From: Mimachlamys varia
Lineage: Eukaryota > Mollusca > Bivalvia > Pectinida > Pectinidae
Assembly: GCA_947623455.1 (NCBI GenBank)
Contig: OX392533.1
Span: 36,806,729 to 36,870,728 of the forward strand
Length of the DNA: 64,000 bases
Direction of reading: 5' to 3'
In this document: piece by piece, positions 47,846 through 60,500 of the stretch
Layout: the number at the start of each line of letters is the position of its first letter
Position numbering within the stretch: position 1 is the first letter of the stretch
Program-made: the position numbers and the translations under genes
Notes under the pieces: generated by a model
Database searches by the model: none
Told to the model about the DNA's origin: nothing
Seen by the model: the letters and a program-made list of their open reading frames with translations, nothing else

Positions 47846-48249
47846 ACAATAAGTGAAATCTTGGAAAATAAAACAAATAAATAAAAAACCATAAAAATGA
47901 AAACGCTATGATATTTTGAATTTTCACATCCTCAATGAAGTTCAAAATTCAACACCTTATACCACATCTATGATTAAGAAATATATTTTAACTTCGCAGA
48001 AATTATGCGTATTGTTTCTTTCTATCGCATACATAAAATATAAAATCCTTGTTATCTATTAATATGTAATCTAGTCGATCAAAATACAAAACAATGTATT
48101 TTCAACAGCTGACCTTAAAAAATCACAAAATCACCATTGCTAATTCCATAATATGTACTATTGTTAAAACGTTTGTCAGATAATCCTAACTATTTTTTTT
48201 TTCAATTGATTCTAAAATTCAAATACACTATTAACAAAATGGAAATTAA
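47846..48249. other. Spacer between the 50-bp and 55-bp arrays
   Basis: AT-rich, nothing recognised. Confidence 0.5.
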
Positions 48250-48845
48250 GGATCACTATTCCATTGTACTTTGGTATTTCCTTTACATGTATTTCATATA
48301 AATAGTAATGAGTAATCCCCTTAAGGATTTCTGATATAAATAGTTACCCCACCTTAAGGATCCTAGTGTTCCCTTGTACTGTGGTATTTCCTATATACAG
48401 CTATTTGCCCTTAACGACCCCTGTCCCACTGTATTGTGGTATTTCTATATACAGTTACCTCCCCTTAAAGATCCCTGTCCCACTGTATTGTGGTATTTCT
48501 ATATACAGTTACCTCCCTTTAAGGATCCCTGTCCCACTGTACTGTGGTATTTCCTATATACAGTTACCTCCCTTTAAGGATCCCTGTCCCACTGTACTGT
48601 GGTATTTCCTATATACAGTTACCTCCCTTTAAGGATCCCTGTCCCACTGTACTGTGGTATTTCCTATATACAGTTACCTCCCTTTAAGGATCCCTGTCCC
48701 ACTGTACTATTTCCTATATACAGTTACCTCCCTTTAAGGATCCCTGTCCCACTGTACTTTGGTATTGCCTATATACAGTTAACTTCCCTTAAGGTTCCCT
48801 GTACCACAGTACTGAGGTATTACCCCGCCCCTTTAAGGATTCCCA
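48250..48845 (+). repeat. 55-bp satellite array, right, inverted relative to 25.7-27.3 kb
   Basis: About ten units with GGTATTTCCTATATACAGTT and GGATCCCTGTCCCACTGTAC at exact 55-bp spacing in the centre; the edges are degenerate. It is the reverse complement of the left array. Confidence 0.95.
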
Positions 48846-49724
48846 AAGCATTTTCTTTTAATTTTATGCAGTTACCTCTACAAAATAACCCCTAACAACC
48901 TCATTTTAAATGAATTTGCAGTTTTGACGAATTTCACGACAACTTAATTCAACTTCTTCCAAAGATATAAAATGTATCAATGTTTGCAGAATTTACGAAA
49001 ATATCATTTTGATGAAGTTCAAAAAAACAAAAACAAAAAAACAGAAATACACATTTTGGAAGACTTGAACATGATTGAAACCTCACAAAAGCAGATCGTT
49101 AAATTAAATAATCAAATTTTATAAAGTTTACCAATGGTTTGTTCTGACAGATTTGCCATTTCTACTGATAAATAAAATCATTGAGCAAAATCAGTATTCC
49201 TGTCCAACGACTTACCTTATTACTGCCTCTCTATCTGACCGCTACTTCAGTCGAATGTCCAGTCTAAATGGACACTACTTAGCGGCCGACAAAACCTAAC
49301 ATGAGATGTTGGTGATTTTACATCAGTTTTGTTCTTTTCCGTTTGATTTTTTGTTTTGTCCGGAAAACAGCTGACTGCGTGCCTACTGGACATTGTCCAG
49401 TTAAGTCGTTATGGGGAGGTCAATAGGTTTACGTATGAGGAAATGTTGTTATTACTTGCGGCTCAAGCAAAAAAGTGACCATTACATTTTTTTTTTGTAT
49501 ATGTCTATTCATTGAATACCTGGGGTCACTTGACCTGCGAAACATTGATAGTAATTGCTTCTTATTGTAAAAATATAATCAACAAAACATTACGCGAGCA
49601 CTTAAGGCTGTATGCTATGTTTTATGTCATACTCGTGATTGTTATTATTGTTACCTCCCCTGAAAAGATTTTATTTACTATGGTCAAGCTATTCAAAATA
49701 CGTGATTGTGATTTAGCATTCATT
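48846..49724. other. No gene recognised
   Basis: AT-rich intergenic sequence without clear repeat ends; the 71-residue frame at 49512-49727 has no recognisable similarity. Confidence 0.45.
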
Positions 49725-49876
49725 TAACTATTGAACGTCTGTCAGATAGTATTTATTGCAAGTATGAATGCAATCTTGGTGCGTGATAAATAAAATAACG
49801 TCCTGATTAGTTATCTGACACCCAAATTGCATTCATTTGGACAATAAATACAATATGATAAACGTTCAATGGTTAT
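49725..49876. mobile_element. Small fold-back element
   Basis: TAACTATTGAACGTCT pairs with AAACGTTCAATGGTTA; GTATTTATTGCAAGTATGAA pairs with TTCATTTGGACAATAAATAC. Confidence 0.75.
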
Positions 49877-50534
49877 ATTAACATTTCAGATATTATCAAA
49901 TGCATTATCATGGAATGTTTTGGCAATTTATAAAAACAAAATCTCTTTATTTGTTTACATACTTGAAGAGCATTTTGAAAATCATAATCAGCTAAATGAT
50001 TAACGTAAGGCTATAAATGTGTGTAATCTTGGTGACGTGCAAAACATTGACGCAACATAGATCAGCATGGCTCCAAATGACGTCAGGTTATTGTCCGGTT
50101 TTCTAGACTAGTACGGTCTCTATACTCCAGAAAAATGTAAAATGTAAATATTTGTGTTTGAGTTTGTACAGATACAATGTAGCATATAGTAGATTGTACA
50201 ATGTAATTTAGTAAAGTAATTTACATAAATATTTATCTGAGCAAAACTTTAATTAACACTTGTACATACATGATATTAATTTCTTTTCAGAAATATCGTT
50301 GCCTATTGCATTACAGGCATATTTCAAATTAGAAGATATTTTGTTACGTCTAAGAACGATATATATCATAGCGCATATATCTTTCAGAAATACATATATG
50401 ATCGTGGAAGTAATAGCGAGAGTACGGACAATTGATAAATAAATACGTCTAGCATAAATATGGCCGTTTGATTTAATCACATGGAGTATCTTAAATTCGA
50501 CAAGTGGATATACTGAATTTTTGAAAATCAGATA

Positions 50535-51815
50535 ATTCCCAGACCCAGTGTAATAGCTATATAATTCCCTGGCCCCTGTGTAAAAACTCAATCATTGCCA
50601 GGCCCCTGTGTAATAACTCTATCATCCCAGGCCGCTGTGTAATAACTCTAATTTTCCCAGTCCCCTGTGTAATAACTCTGTCATTCCCAGGCCCCTATAT
50701 ATGTCATAAAGCTACCATTGCTAGGCCCCTGTGTAATAACTTTATGATTCATAGGCCCCTGTGTAATAACTCTATAAATGCTAGGCCCCTGTGTAATAAT
50801 TCTATCATTGCCAGACCCCTTTGTTATAACTATATCATTGCCAGGCCCCTGTGTAATAACTCTATCATTGCCAGGCCAATGTGTAATAACTCAATCGTTG
50901 CCAGGCCCCTGTTTAATAACTCTATCGTTCCCAGGCCCCTGTGTAATAACTCAATCATTCCCAGTCCCCTGTGTAATAACTCTTTCATTGCCAGGCCCCT
51001 GTGTAATAACTCTGTTATTCCCAGTCCCCTGTGTAATAACTCTTTCATTGCCAGGCCCCTGTGTAATAACTCTTTCATTCCCAGGCCCTTGTGTAATAAC
51101 TCTATCATTGCCAGGCCTTTGTGTAATAACCCTCATATTCCCAGGCCCCTGTGTAATAACTCTTTCATTCCCAAGCCCCGTGTAATAACGCTAAAATTCC
51201 CAAGCCCCTGTGTAATAACGCTATCATTGCCTGTCCCGTGTTTAATAACTCATCATTCCCATGCCCCTGCGTAATAACTCTATCATTCCCATGCCCTTGT
51301 GTAATAACTCTATCGTTCCCAGGCCCCTGTGTAATAACTCTATCATTGCCAGTCCCGTGTTTAATAACTCTATCATTCCCAGGCCCCTTTGTAATAACTC
51401 TTTCATTCCCAGTCCCCTGTGTAATAACTCATCATTTCCAGGCCCCTGTGTAATAACTCAATCGTTGCCAGACCCCTGTGTAATAGATCACATATTTCAA
51501 GGCCCCTTTGTAATAACTCTTTCATTCCCAGTACCCTGTGTAACAACTCTTTCATTCCCAGGCCCCTGTGTAATAACTCTAATATTCCCAGACCCCTGTT
51601 TAATAACTCTTTCATTCCCAGACCCCTGTGTAATAACTCAATCATTCCCAGGCCCCTGTGTAATAACTCTTTCATTGCCAGGCCCCTGTGTAATAACTCT
51701 GTTATTCCCAGTTTCTTGTGAAATAACTCAAATATTCCCAGGCCCCTGTGTAATAACTCTAATATCCCCAGACCCCTGTGTTATAAATCAATCATTCTTA
51801 GGTCACTGTGTACTT
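50535..51815 (+). repeat. 30-bp minisatellite, about 42 units
   Basis: AGGCCCCTGTGTAATAACTC recurs every 30 bp. Because 30 is a multiple of 3, two plus-strand frames and one minus-strand frame stay open and translate as 10-residue repeats (CNNSIIARPL, ELLHRGLGMI). No signal peptide, splice context or other gene feature, so I treat it as non-coding. Confidence 0.95.
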
Positions 51816-53074
51816 CATGTAGTGCATTAGGGTGTATACACTTCAAAACTAAAATCCGTGTTTTCTGTTCTTGTTTTTTTCTCTCTCTCGTTCTTTTTTC
51901 CATGTGCATGGGAAGGGGAGAGGAGACTGTGGTTAACCGATTTCTCATAAGAGTTTCCATGTAAGCATTTTTTTGTGCAATATCACCATTACATATATAA
52001 AATCTAAGCAATATTTTTTCTTCCTTCTTCCTGGTGTCGATACATTATGACACATCAATAGTTTCTTTTTATTTTCATTTAATACTGATTGTCGTTTTAT
52101 TAGACCATTACTTTCTGTTGGTTGACCAGAGTAGGTGACCCTACAGGTAAATTCGCCCAGTGGTCAGTTACAGCGTGGTCAAGCGCGAGCTATACTTCCA
52201 TTATAAATAAATCACCTATACACGCCAAAATAAAAAATCTGCAGTTTGACATATTCATAGTTCCAACAAGAGTATTCACATAATACCATGAAAGTACTGC
52301 TAAATTGATGTTCGAACATATTTCTTATATCTATTATGATGAATGAAACAAACAGAACATAATAATATTTATCATAAAAATGTACTTTTTTGGTAAATAT
52401 ATATCGAACAATTTTTTCAAACTACTTAGATACGATAAGTAAGTGTCAACAGGTCTATTTTAGCGGTCATTTTATTTTAACGATTTTGTGTTTATGAACG
52501 TTGCGCTTAGTTGTGATAACCATTAATTAAAGTTTTTATTCCTTTTAATATGCGTTCGCTGGTAATCTAACACATAACTTTTCTAATCTTTCTAATTTTC
52601 TACCAATTTCTCAACGTTCGAATGTTTATTCTTAAAACTTATCAATGCAATGACGAATAAGATGATTTAAAAAAAAAAACATAAAAGACTCCTGTCTCAC
52701 AACTCTTCGCGACAATTATGCCAACCATTTTTATTCTTATACAAACCGGACGTATTATGGCATGGTGCTATCCGTCCGTCATAAACTTTTATTTGTCCGT
52801 ATATCTCCTACAATTTTCAACCGTTTTTTTTTTCAAACTTAGTATGCTTAATTACATAACATGAACATGAGTTTTCCTTAACTACGATATGATTTGACTA
52901 TATTTACTTTTATTATGGCACGTTGTGGCTTCGTATCTGATGCAATTGCTGGTATTACGTAGAAACGCCTTTTTTTTTTGTATTTTCCTCAATTTTAACT
53001 AAATTTGTATGACACTTCAAAAACGTTATTGTTTACCATATTATTAAGGTTGTTTTCGTCTTGTTTCAACCTAT
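51816..53074. other. No gene recognised
   Basis: AT-rich intergenic DNA. The stretch near 52750-52960 (TTATGGCATGGTGCTATCCG) looks repeat-derived but I cannot match it within the window. Confidence 0.45.
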
Positions 53075-53150
53075 TGAGCTATCTGGTCGCCGACGATCGA
53101 CCCGGTCAAGACCTGCTACATTCCTCGACGACCCCGAAGACAACTTTCAA
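53075..53150 (-). mobile_element. Fragment of third tRNA-like SINE family
   Basis: TTGAGCTATCTGGTCGCCGA and CGATCGACCCGGTC match the 3' side of the copies at 53690 and 55005. Confidence 0.6.
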
Positions 53151-53189
53151 TTTTAATTACTTATTCTTTATATAAATACAATGTTTAGA

Positions 53190-53515
53190 GATATATTCCG
53201 TATCTTTGTGTGATATGAAGATGGACGTTTTTGAGTTTGCTCGTTAGTGTGTTTACTTGTTGTGATGACAATGATGACTTGGTTCTCATTTTGAGGATTG
53301 ATGCTTACTTGGATGTGACCAAGATTTACATGGCGGGTGTCGTCGATGAAGCAGAAGACGCTTACTCTTCCAGAAGACCTGGTCTTATTCTCTTGTGCTG
53401 TTACGAGAGTCTCCATGTAAATCTTTCCTTTGTTCCTATTTTGCCCCTAGTTTAATCGATTTTGAGTTCGGATTATGGCTTTGTTGACGCTTTGGTATTC
53501 TCTGATTTTTTTTTT
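53190..53515 (+). repeat. Interspersed repeat A, forward copy
   Basis: Very similar to the copy at 293-601, from TATTCCGTATCTTTGTGTGA to GGTATTCTCTGATTTTTT, despite being 53 kb away. Confidence 0.75.
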
Positions 53516-53689
53516 TTTTTAGAGAGAGCATATTTACGATTTGCAACAAAATACAATATAATATACATGTATATGGAGAACAAATCATAGAACTTTTTTA
53601 AACAATACTTTGATAAATTTGCATAAATTTCTTAACGTTTTTGATGTTGCATACACGAGACACTATACCACCTTCTGTGGGTATATTTC

Positions 53690-53830
53690 GTTGGACGCCA
53701 AATGTAACAAGAGAAGAAAAATGCACGGTTATAGACCGGAGTTCGAACCCAGGACCTTCCGAACTATAGACGGATGCTCAACCAATTGAGCCATCTGGTC
53801 GCCGAAGATCGACCCGGTCTGTATCCACTA
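53690..53830 (-). mobile_element. tRNA-derived SINE, third family
   Basis: On the minus strand GGCGACCAGATGGCTCAATT, then GGTTGAGCATCCGTC, then B-box CCTGGGTTCGAACTCC. The same unit is at 55005-55130. Confidence 0.75.
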
Positions 53831-54531
53831 GAGTATTTGCTAGAGGAAGGGACATTATGAAGAAAAGGTGTCTACTTCTGTTTCTCCTATCAAGAATTTT
53901 ATTTCATCTATTTTTCATTAAAATGTTAAATTGCTTGCTTTTTATACAGTACACCTCTGATAGGGCCCTACATGCCTCCCCTCGCGGTGCTCTCGTTTCA
54001 TTTTATTGCTACCTCTTATATACGATTTCGAACACGACAACTCGTTAAGTAACTATATTGACTTGACGGAAATCCTTTAGCGCTTGCGAAAGATATCAAA
54101 AACAATATTGCTTATTGTAGCGTGTCTCATAACTGTATTATATCAAACTATATGTAAGTATCATATTAGTTAATTGTTATACAAAAATTGTGATATAAAA
54201 GCAAATGACCTTTTATGCAAACGACGAAGCTATGTCCGAAGATATTTGTATAATTATTTCATAGTTGGACAAACTTCACGACTGGAAAATCTGTGTCTAA
54301 TATCATTACAAATGATACCACTGCTAATAAAATAAATGTATTGAAATACATTTAAAACCACTAAACTTTTGCATTAATCCACAGAGAATATGTGCTGCAT
54401 TCAGTGACATGCACCTGAAACGCAAATGCATTCATTGTTATCTGCCCTTGCTGTTATGACGTCGCGGCTATTGCCACGTGACTTTTGGTGGGGTTGCCAA
54501 GGCGTTATCATTCGAAGCCGACAAAGCAACC
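53831..54531. other. Upstream of the coiled-coil gene
   Basis: Likely contains the promoter of the gene starting at 54532, but no TATA box or initiator can be singled out. GC rises in the last 80 bp (TGACGTCGCGGC), which includes a CRE-like TGACGTCG. Confidence 0.45.
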
Positions 54532-57500
54532 ATGGAGCCGACAACGGAAGGTCCTCCCAAGAAAAGGGGATGTAGAATTCGCATATTGAAAGAAGAAACA
54601 ATTGACAATCTCGTCAATGAACGCAAGTAAGTCGCTAATGATTTTAAAATGAAATTCCAATGTTAAACTGCCCGAAAGAAACATGTTATGAACTTGCCAC
54701 TTAGAGCCAGATTCACTAAAGTAAAGTTCGCCGTAAACAAATATTTGAAATGCAGTTACGTGCCAAAAGTCTTTCAGTTCTTTTTTTGTATTTTGCTATA
54801 TATTCTTTGTATTTTTTAATGAATGAATAAACTGATGGTTTGGTGATCCAATTTGGGTACTGTCACCTTACACAAAATTGCATTAAAATTGGTCCATAAA
54901 CAAAGTCAGGAAAATTCATTGAAAAAAGTTGGAAAAACAAAGAATATATAGCAAAATAAAACAAAAAGAAAGACTTTTGGCAGATAACTGTATGTGTACG
55001 TGCACGGCCAGACCGCAGTTCTAACTCGGGACCTTCCGAATTTAAAACGGGCGCTCAACCAATTGAGCTACCGTGGTATCTAGGCGCCGACGATCGATCC
55101 AGTCCAGTACCGCCACATTCGTCTCTCCTTTTTTCCTCTCAAAGTTTGTGCCCTCCGAAGGCACAACTTTTTACAAATAACGTTCAAGTACAATATATCA
55201 TACAGCAAGTGCTTAAAACAAGGGTTGGTCAAAGGCATTTATGTAACAGAAGAGGAAACATTCACAACAAGACCCGGGCTCGTATTCTTGAAACCGTTTC
55301 ATGCTCAAGCATGGATTCTGAGCTCAAGCCAACATTCTTGAAACTTTCCGGAATCATGTGGAAGAGTCAAAACATCATTGTAAATGTTGAAAACAGCTTT
55401 CGACTCCATGCCTCTTCAATTTTTTTACCAAAGCTTTGACAAAATTAGATTGTTTAAATAATCTATAGACATAACAAGATATAAGAATCCAGGCTTGAGG
55501 ATTTATGATCTCATAAACTAAGCAAAATATAAGGTTAATGTGTACATAGTTGAAATCACAATAATTGATCTTAAAATCTCTTGCTGGATTTGATCAAGCT
55601 GTGCACATTTCTAAAATATTTGTGTTGATCCTTTATGTACAATACGTTCTACACTTAATTAGAGATTTGCGGTCATTGGTCAAGGTTAAAGTGCCAAATG
55701 TCACACTGGAATAAGTTATGGAGATCGGGGTATGTGCCACTAGTCAACATATTTTCAACAGAGGCACTAACAGGCTTCCGTATTAAGTTATAAATGCCAG
55801 GAAAACCTTGTTATCATAAAACTGTTGTTTGAACTATTTCAGTGGCGCAGTACAGCTGAAACGCCTCATTAAGTCCAGGCAAGAGTATGAATCGTCTCAG
55901 CTGGAGCTGCTGGAAAAAGATCATGAAAATAATACCTCGAAACTATTGGATAGGGGTAAGTTAACCTCAGTATCTCGAACTTGTATAACTCGAAGACCCC
56001 GATATGAATTTGAAGTATACATGATAAAGCTCCTCGTTCACTGTCAAACTCCACACTAAATATGCGATCTTATATAACTCGATCAAGGTTTGACATAAAG
56101 AAAAATCCTGCTTCAAGTACCCCTAATTTCCTTTATTTGACTCCTAAAATCTGAACATCTGGGCCCCCAAGACCGCCTGAAAAGACAACTGAAAAATATT
56201 CAGTTTCCAAATCTAAATTATGTATGGGATCACAGAATTATCCAAGTCCGTGATATAACTTGCAGTACTGGATACTGATTTCTCGGTAGCCAAAAGTTTG
56301 TACTTGGTCCTGCATACCGACTTCGAGAAAACGAGTTTCGACCGAATATATGTTTGACGGAAACTTAGTATCAAATTCAAACAACATATATATATACAGT
56401 TACGTGCCATAAGTCTTTCAATTTTTTTTATTTTGCTATATATTCTTTGTATTTCCAACTTTTTTCAATGAATTTTCCTGACTCCGTTTATGGATGGATT
56501 TTGACAAATTTTTGTCATTTGGTACAGAAATATACAAGGTTTCCTCTCGTAATATTTATTTAATTTTCCGTTGTGAATTTATGGAGATATACAGAATTGT
56601 CTACACTGCTAATTTCCGTGTGACGCCATTTCTCTATATAACGTTACCAAAATGACGTCAAAATGGCGTCCCGAAAATTGGATGTTGTAAATAAATTATG
56701 ATTTCTCTAATTATGCACAACGGAAAACATTGAAAATATTATGAGATGAAACAGGAAACAATTCTCTATAAGTACACAAAATTTCATTAAAAATGATCCC
56801 GAAACGAAGTCAGGAAAATTCATTGAAAAAAGTTGGAAATACAAAGAATATATAGCAAAATAAAAAAAATTGAAAGACTTATGGCACGTAACTGTATATA
56901 TATTGTTTAGGTAGACTACAGTACATGTTATCCCCCGCGAAACGCGTTTGCGGGGATATCAAATTGGGCACCATCCGACCATGGAAACAAAGTCAGAAAT
57001 ACAATATTACTGTTTTCTAGTTTTTCCGGGCTATAACTTGAACATATTGCAAAATTACTTTTTCGGGGATACAACATATCTCGGGGGATGATACCACGCT
57101 TTGCGGCTCTTTAATACCATCTTGTACATGGTTAACATGTTACAAAAAAAGAACCTAAAGAAAAATAAGATGTCAACAATTTATGCTGTGCTCATTTTAT
57201 AGCCATTAGCATTTTCGTTATGTTATTAACGAAATGAAATGCTTATTTGCTTAAAGAAAATATATGCATTTAGCTACTAATGCTTATCGAATTTGTGTTG
57301 AATTTTCATAAACACTGACTCCCTATAAATGTATAATAAGAATTGATCCAATTCAATGAATTGTATGTTAAATACATACATACTTATAATAATATTAACA
57401 CTTAAATTTTGACTCTGCTGATGAATAAAAGTTGCTTTAAAGGCAATTCTTATTTGCTAAAGGAGAAAAGTGGTCTTTAGTGACTTTTGCTAAATCGTTT

Positions 57501-60500
57501 TTCAAACTAGATTGAGCACAGTATGGAAAACACACGAAAATACGAAGCCATTTACGAAATTCATTTATCGATGTATAGGCACATACGTTTTCCTTTTTTT
57601 CAGAAAGAAGTCAACATTCAAAAAAGCACTCTTAAAAGATTATGATAAAATTATTTTGACATGTATTACTGTTCGTAATGAGTCAAATCCGAATGACACC
57701 TACTTTTCCTAAGAGATATGTTCGTATGAAAATTGAAATTTTGAAATTCAGAATATTTCTCATGTAAAATGTAAAATCTGTATGGACGGGACGGGGATGG
57801 GAACATTATATGCCCCCTCCCCATTCGGGGGGGGGGGGGGGGGGGGAGGGGAGCATACACACAATGGATATCTCCGATAACGTTGCACCATTTTTGGTTA
57901 TTTACAGCGTCAAATTACCCGATGATTGAGGGTTTCAGAATTGAATACGGGGCCTATATACAGAGGTCTATCATCCGCCAACGAGATATTGTGAGTGGGC
58001 TAGGTAACGGTGATGGACCATACGAAATGATGAAAAGGTAAGAAAAATCTATAAACTGTGTTTATTTTACAAATAGATGTGATACAAGTTATATCATCTT
58101 ATATTCGACATATGGAGGCATGGTGGTCTAGTGGTACATGTAGGTCACCGGGCTCGTGATCGAAGGGCTGCGAGTTCGAGTCCCGGGCACGGCACTAGTG
58201 TTGTATCCATGGGCAAGATACTTTACCCTGCTTGTTCTAGGCTACTCAGCTGTAAATGAGTACGTGGTTGGGCACGTAAAGCTCAAATTCGGACTGCATG
58301 TCGAAAGACATTAAATGCGTGAATTTTAAAAGTTTAGTCCATTTTGGTGTCTCAATCTGAACAATATCGCGATACGTATCGTATCGTGGTCACAGTATCC
58401 TGATATTTTAATATAGTATTGTGACCAAAGTATCGTATATATAATTTATGTAATACGTTTATGTATCGCTACTAAAGCATTGCAATACGTATCGTATCGT
58501 GACCATAATATCGCGATACGTACCGTATCATGACTACCATCGTTATACGTATCGTATCGTGATATGAATGTCTCGTTGAATTCCTGGTGAATTTTGTCAA
58601 TTTGCGTGTAAATATTAATAAAGTATCCACACAATCATTATCAAATACACAATATTTTCAAAACCTATAGATGGCTGGATGATCCTGTTACCAAAACGAA
58701 GCCGGAAGAATTGAAAAAGCAATATTCCACTTTATGCGATGACCATGCCAGCAAAATCACACAAATGCAAAAAGAGGAAAAGGTAAATAAACTGCAAGTA
58801 TCATGTACACTGTAACAGCAGGCAGTGTACATTTCTAGATTTATTTTATTATTAATACCCCCCGCGCCCCATCCCAGCCCCAGATACACGCCTGAACTGT
58901 TCTGATGATTCAATTGATTGACTAGCCCATTGTAAAAATTCAGCGGTGAATAATTCACTCCTAGACCCATATTCATGAAACTGTTCTCATGCTCAAGCAT
59001 GGATTCTGTGCTCAAGCCTTATTTCTTGTTGTGGCTATAAATTATTTAAACAATCTAATTTTGTCCAAGGTTTGGTAAAACGTAAGAGGTATGAAGTCGA
59101 AAGCTGTTTTCAACATTTTCAATGACTTTTTGACTGTTCGACATGATTCAGGTGAGTTTCAAGAAAGCTGGCTTGAGCACAGAATCCATGCTTGAGCTTG
59201 AGAACAGTTTCAAAAATACGGGCCCAGATATCAGTAAGGAAGTGGTCGTTCGACGGGAGATAACTCCTATTCGTTAATTTGAAAGAAAAAAAATACCAAT
59301 TGCTCGGTTAATATCTGTCCCTGATGTTTTGACCGTGTTTTATAAATAAACTACGTTACTTTAATATGCATGTTTGAAATATGTATCATAATCTAATATT
59401 TATGGAATGAAAGAATTTTTTAAATTTTAAACCAGACGCTGGCAAAGATTCGCGAACAGCTAATGTCTTGTCAGAAGAGATTGAGAAAAGCACAAGACGC
59501 CCTACAGGTTGCTATTCGTTTGGACGTTGGTGTGACAGCACGTGAAATCAAAGAAATCCGAACACTCAGAAATCTAGAAAAGGAACTACTAAGCCGTCTT
59601 GAAAAATCTCTGGGGCAGTGCCAGGCATTTATGATAGAGGAAAACGAAAGTCGGAAACAGCTCCAAAAGGTAAGATTATATTTAGGCCTCACACAACTAA
59701 ATGACTCACTATATGCTATAACTAAGTGTCCATATAGAATGGATGAATGCACGAATGAAATGACTTTTTAAATGAAAAAGGAAGTGAATGAATAAAGTAT
59801 GGCGAATAATAGCCCTCATATGAGGACATTATTTGTATATGTTTGTGTCTTTCAAAATAAAAAATATTGACCTGAAAAAAAAGTTTCATGCTAATAACTT
59901 TACTATTTGAAGTTAAAGACTAGTGACAATTGCCTAGATGCACAGACCTGGCAAAGTCTTCAAAAGACATTTTAGGGGTAAATATACTGTAAAAGTGGAA
60001 TTTTTCGCGAAGTGAATATTTTCGTTTTTTTTCGCTTGGATTAAATCTCCGTGAATATGTCCACATACGAGTATTTTTTCATTTAACCATTTTCAAAATA
60101 TAGAGACTCTAATAGTATCATATGCAAAATGGCACGACTGACAACGCAAAGATTACCACATTGCGAATAGTGTGGAGGCTGACTAACACCCACGAAAATA
60201 TTGACTTCTGCAGTATCACACAGATCTCAATGTTATCCTCAATGACTCGAAATGACACGAATCAACCGACCTTTACATCCAAATTGACATTAATATTCCA
60301 TTCTCTCTGGTTTTGTGGTGTCTGTTTACATTGTGTCAACCATTTTGACTTCTGTTCATGTTTTTTGACATCAATACGCTGCCCCATCACAGCTGACAAC
60401 TCTGTATTAAAGGCCCAATATACGTAACTTTCGGCAAAGCATGAAGCGAAAAGCAAGCCTTATAACTTATTTTATTTATAAATAAGTTAAGATTAACTGA

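Noticed and set aside
42597..51815. CRISPR array
   Set aside because: The repeats are directly adjacent minisatellites without unique spacers, in a eukaryotic genome.
57604..57676. Extra exon of the coiled-coil gene after TTTTTTTCAG at 57603
   Set aside because: In the phase required by exon 2 it meets a stop after about ten codons; joining exon 2 directly to 57908 keeps the frame.
58108..58190. Functional tRNA gene
   Set aside because: A- and B-box are good but the sequence does not fold into a clean acceptor stem and continues into a SINE body.
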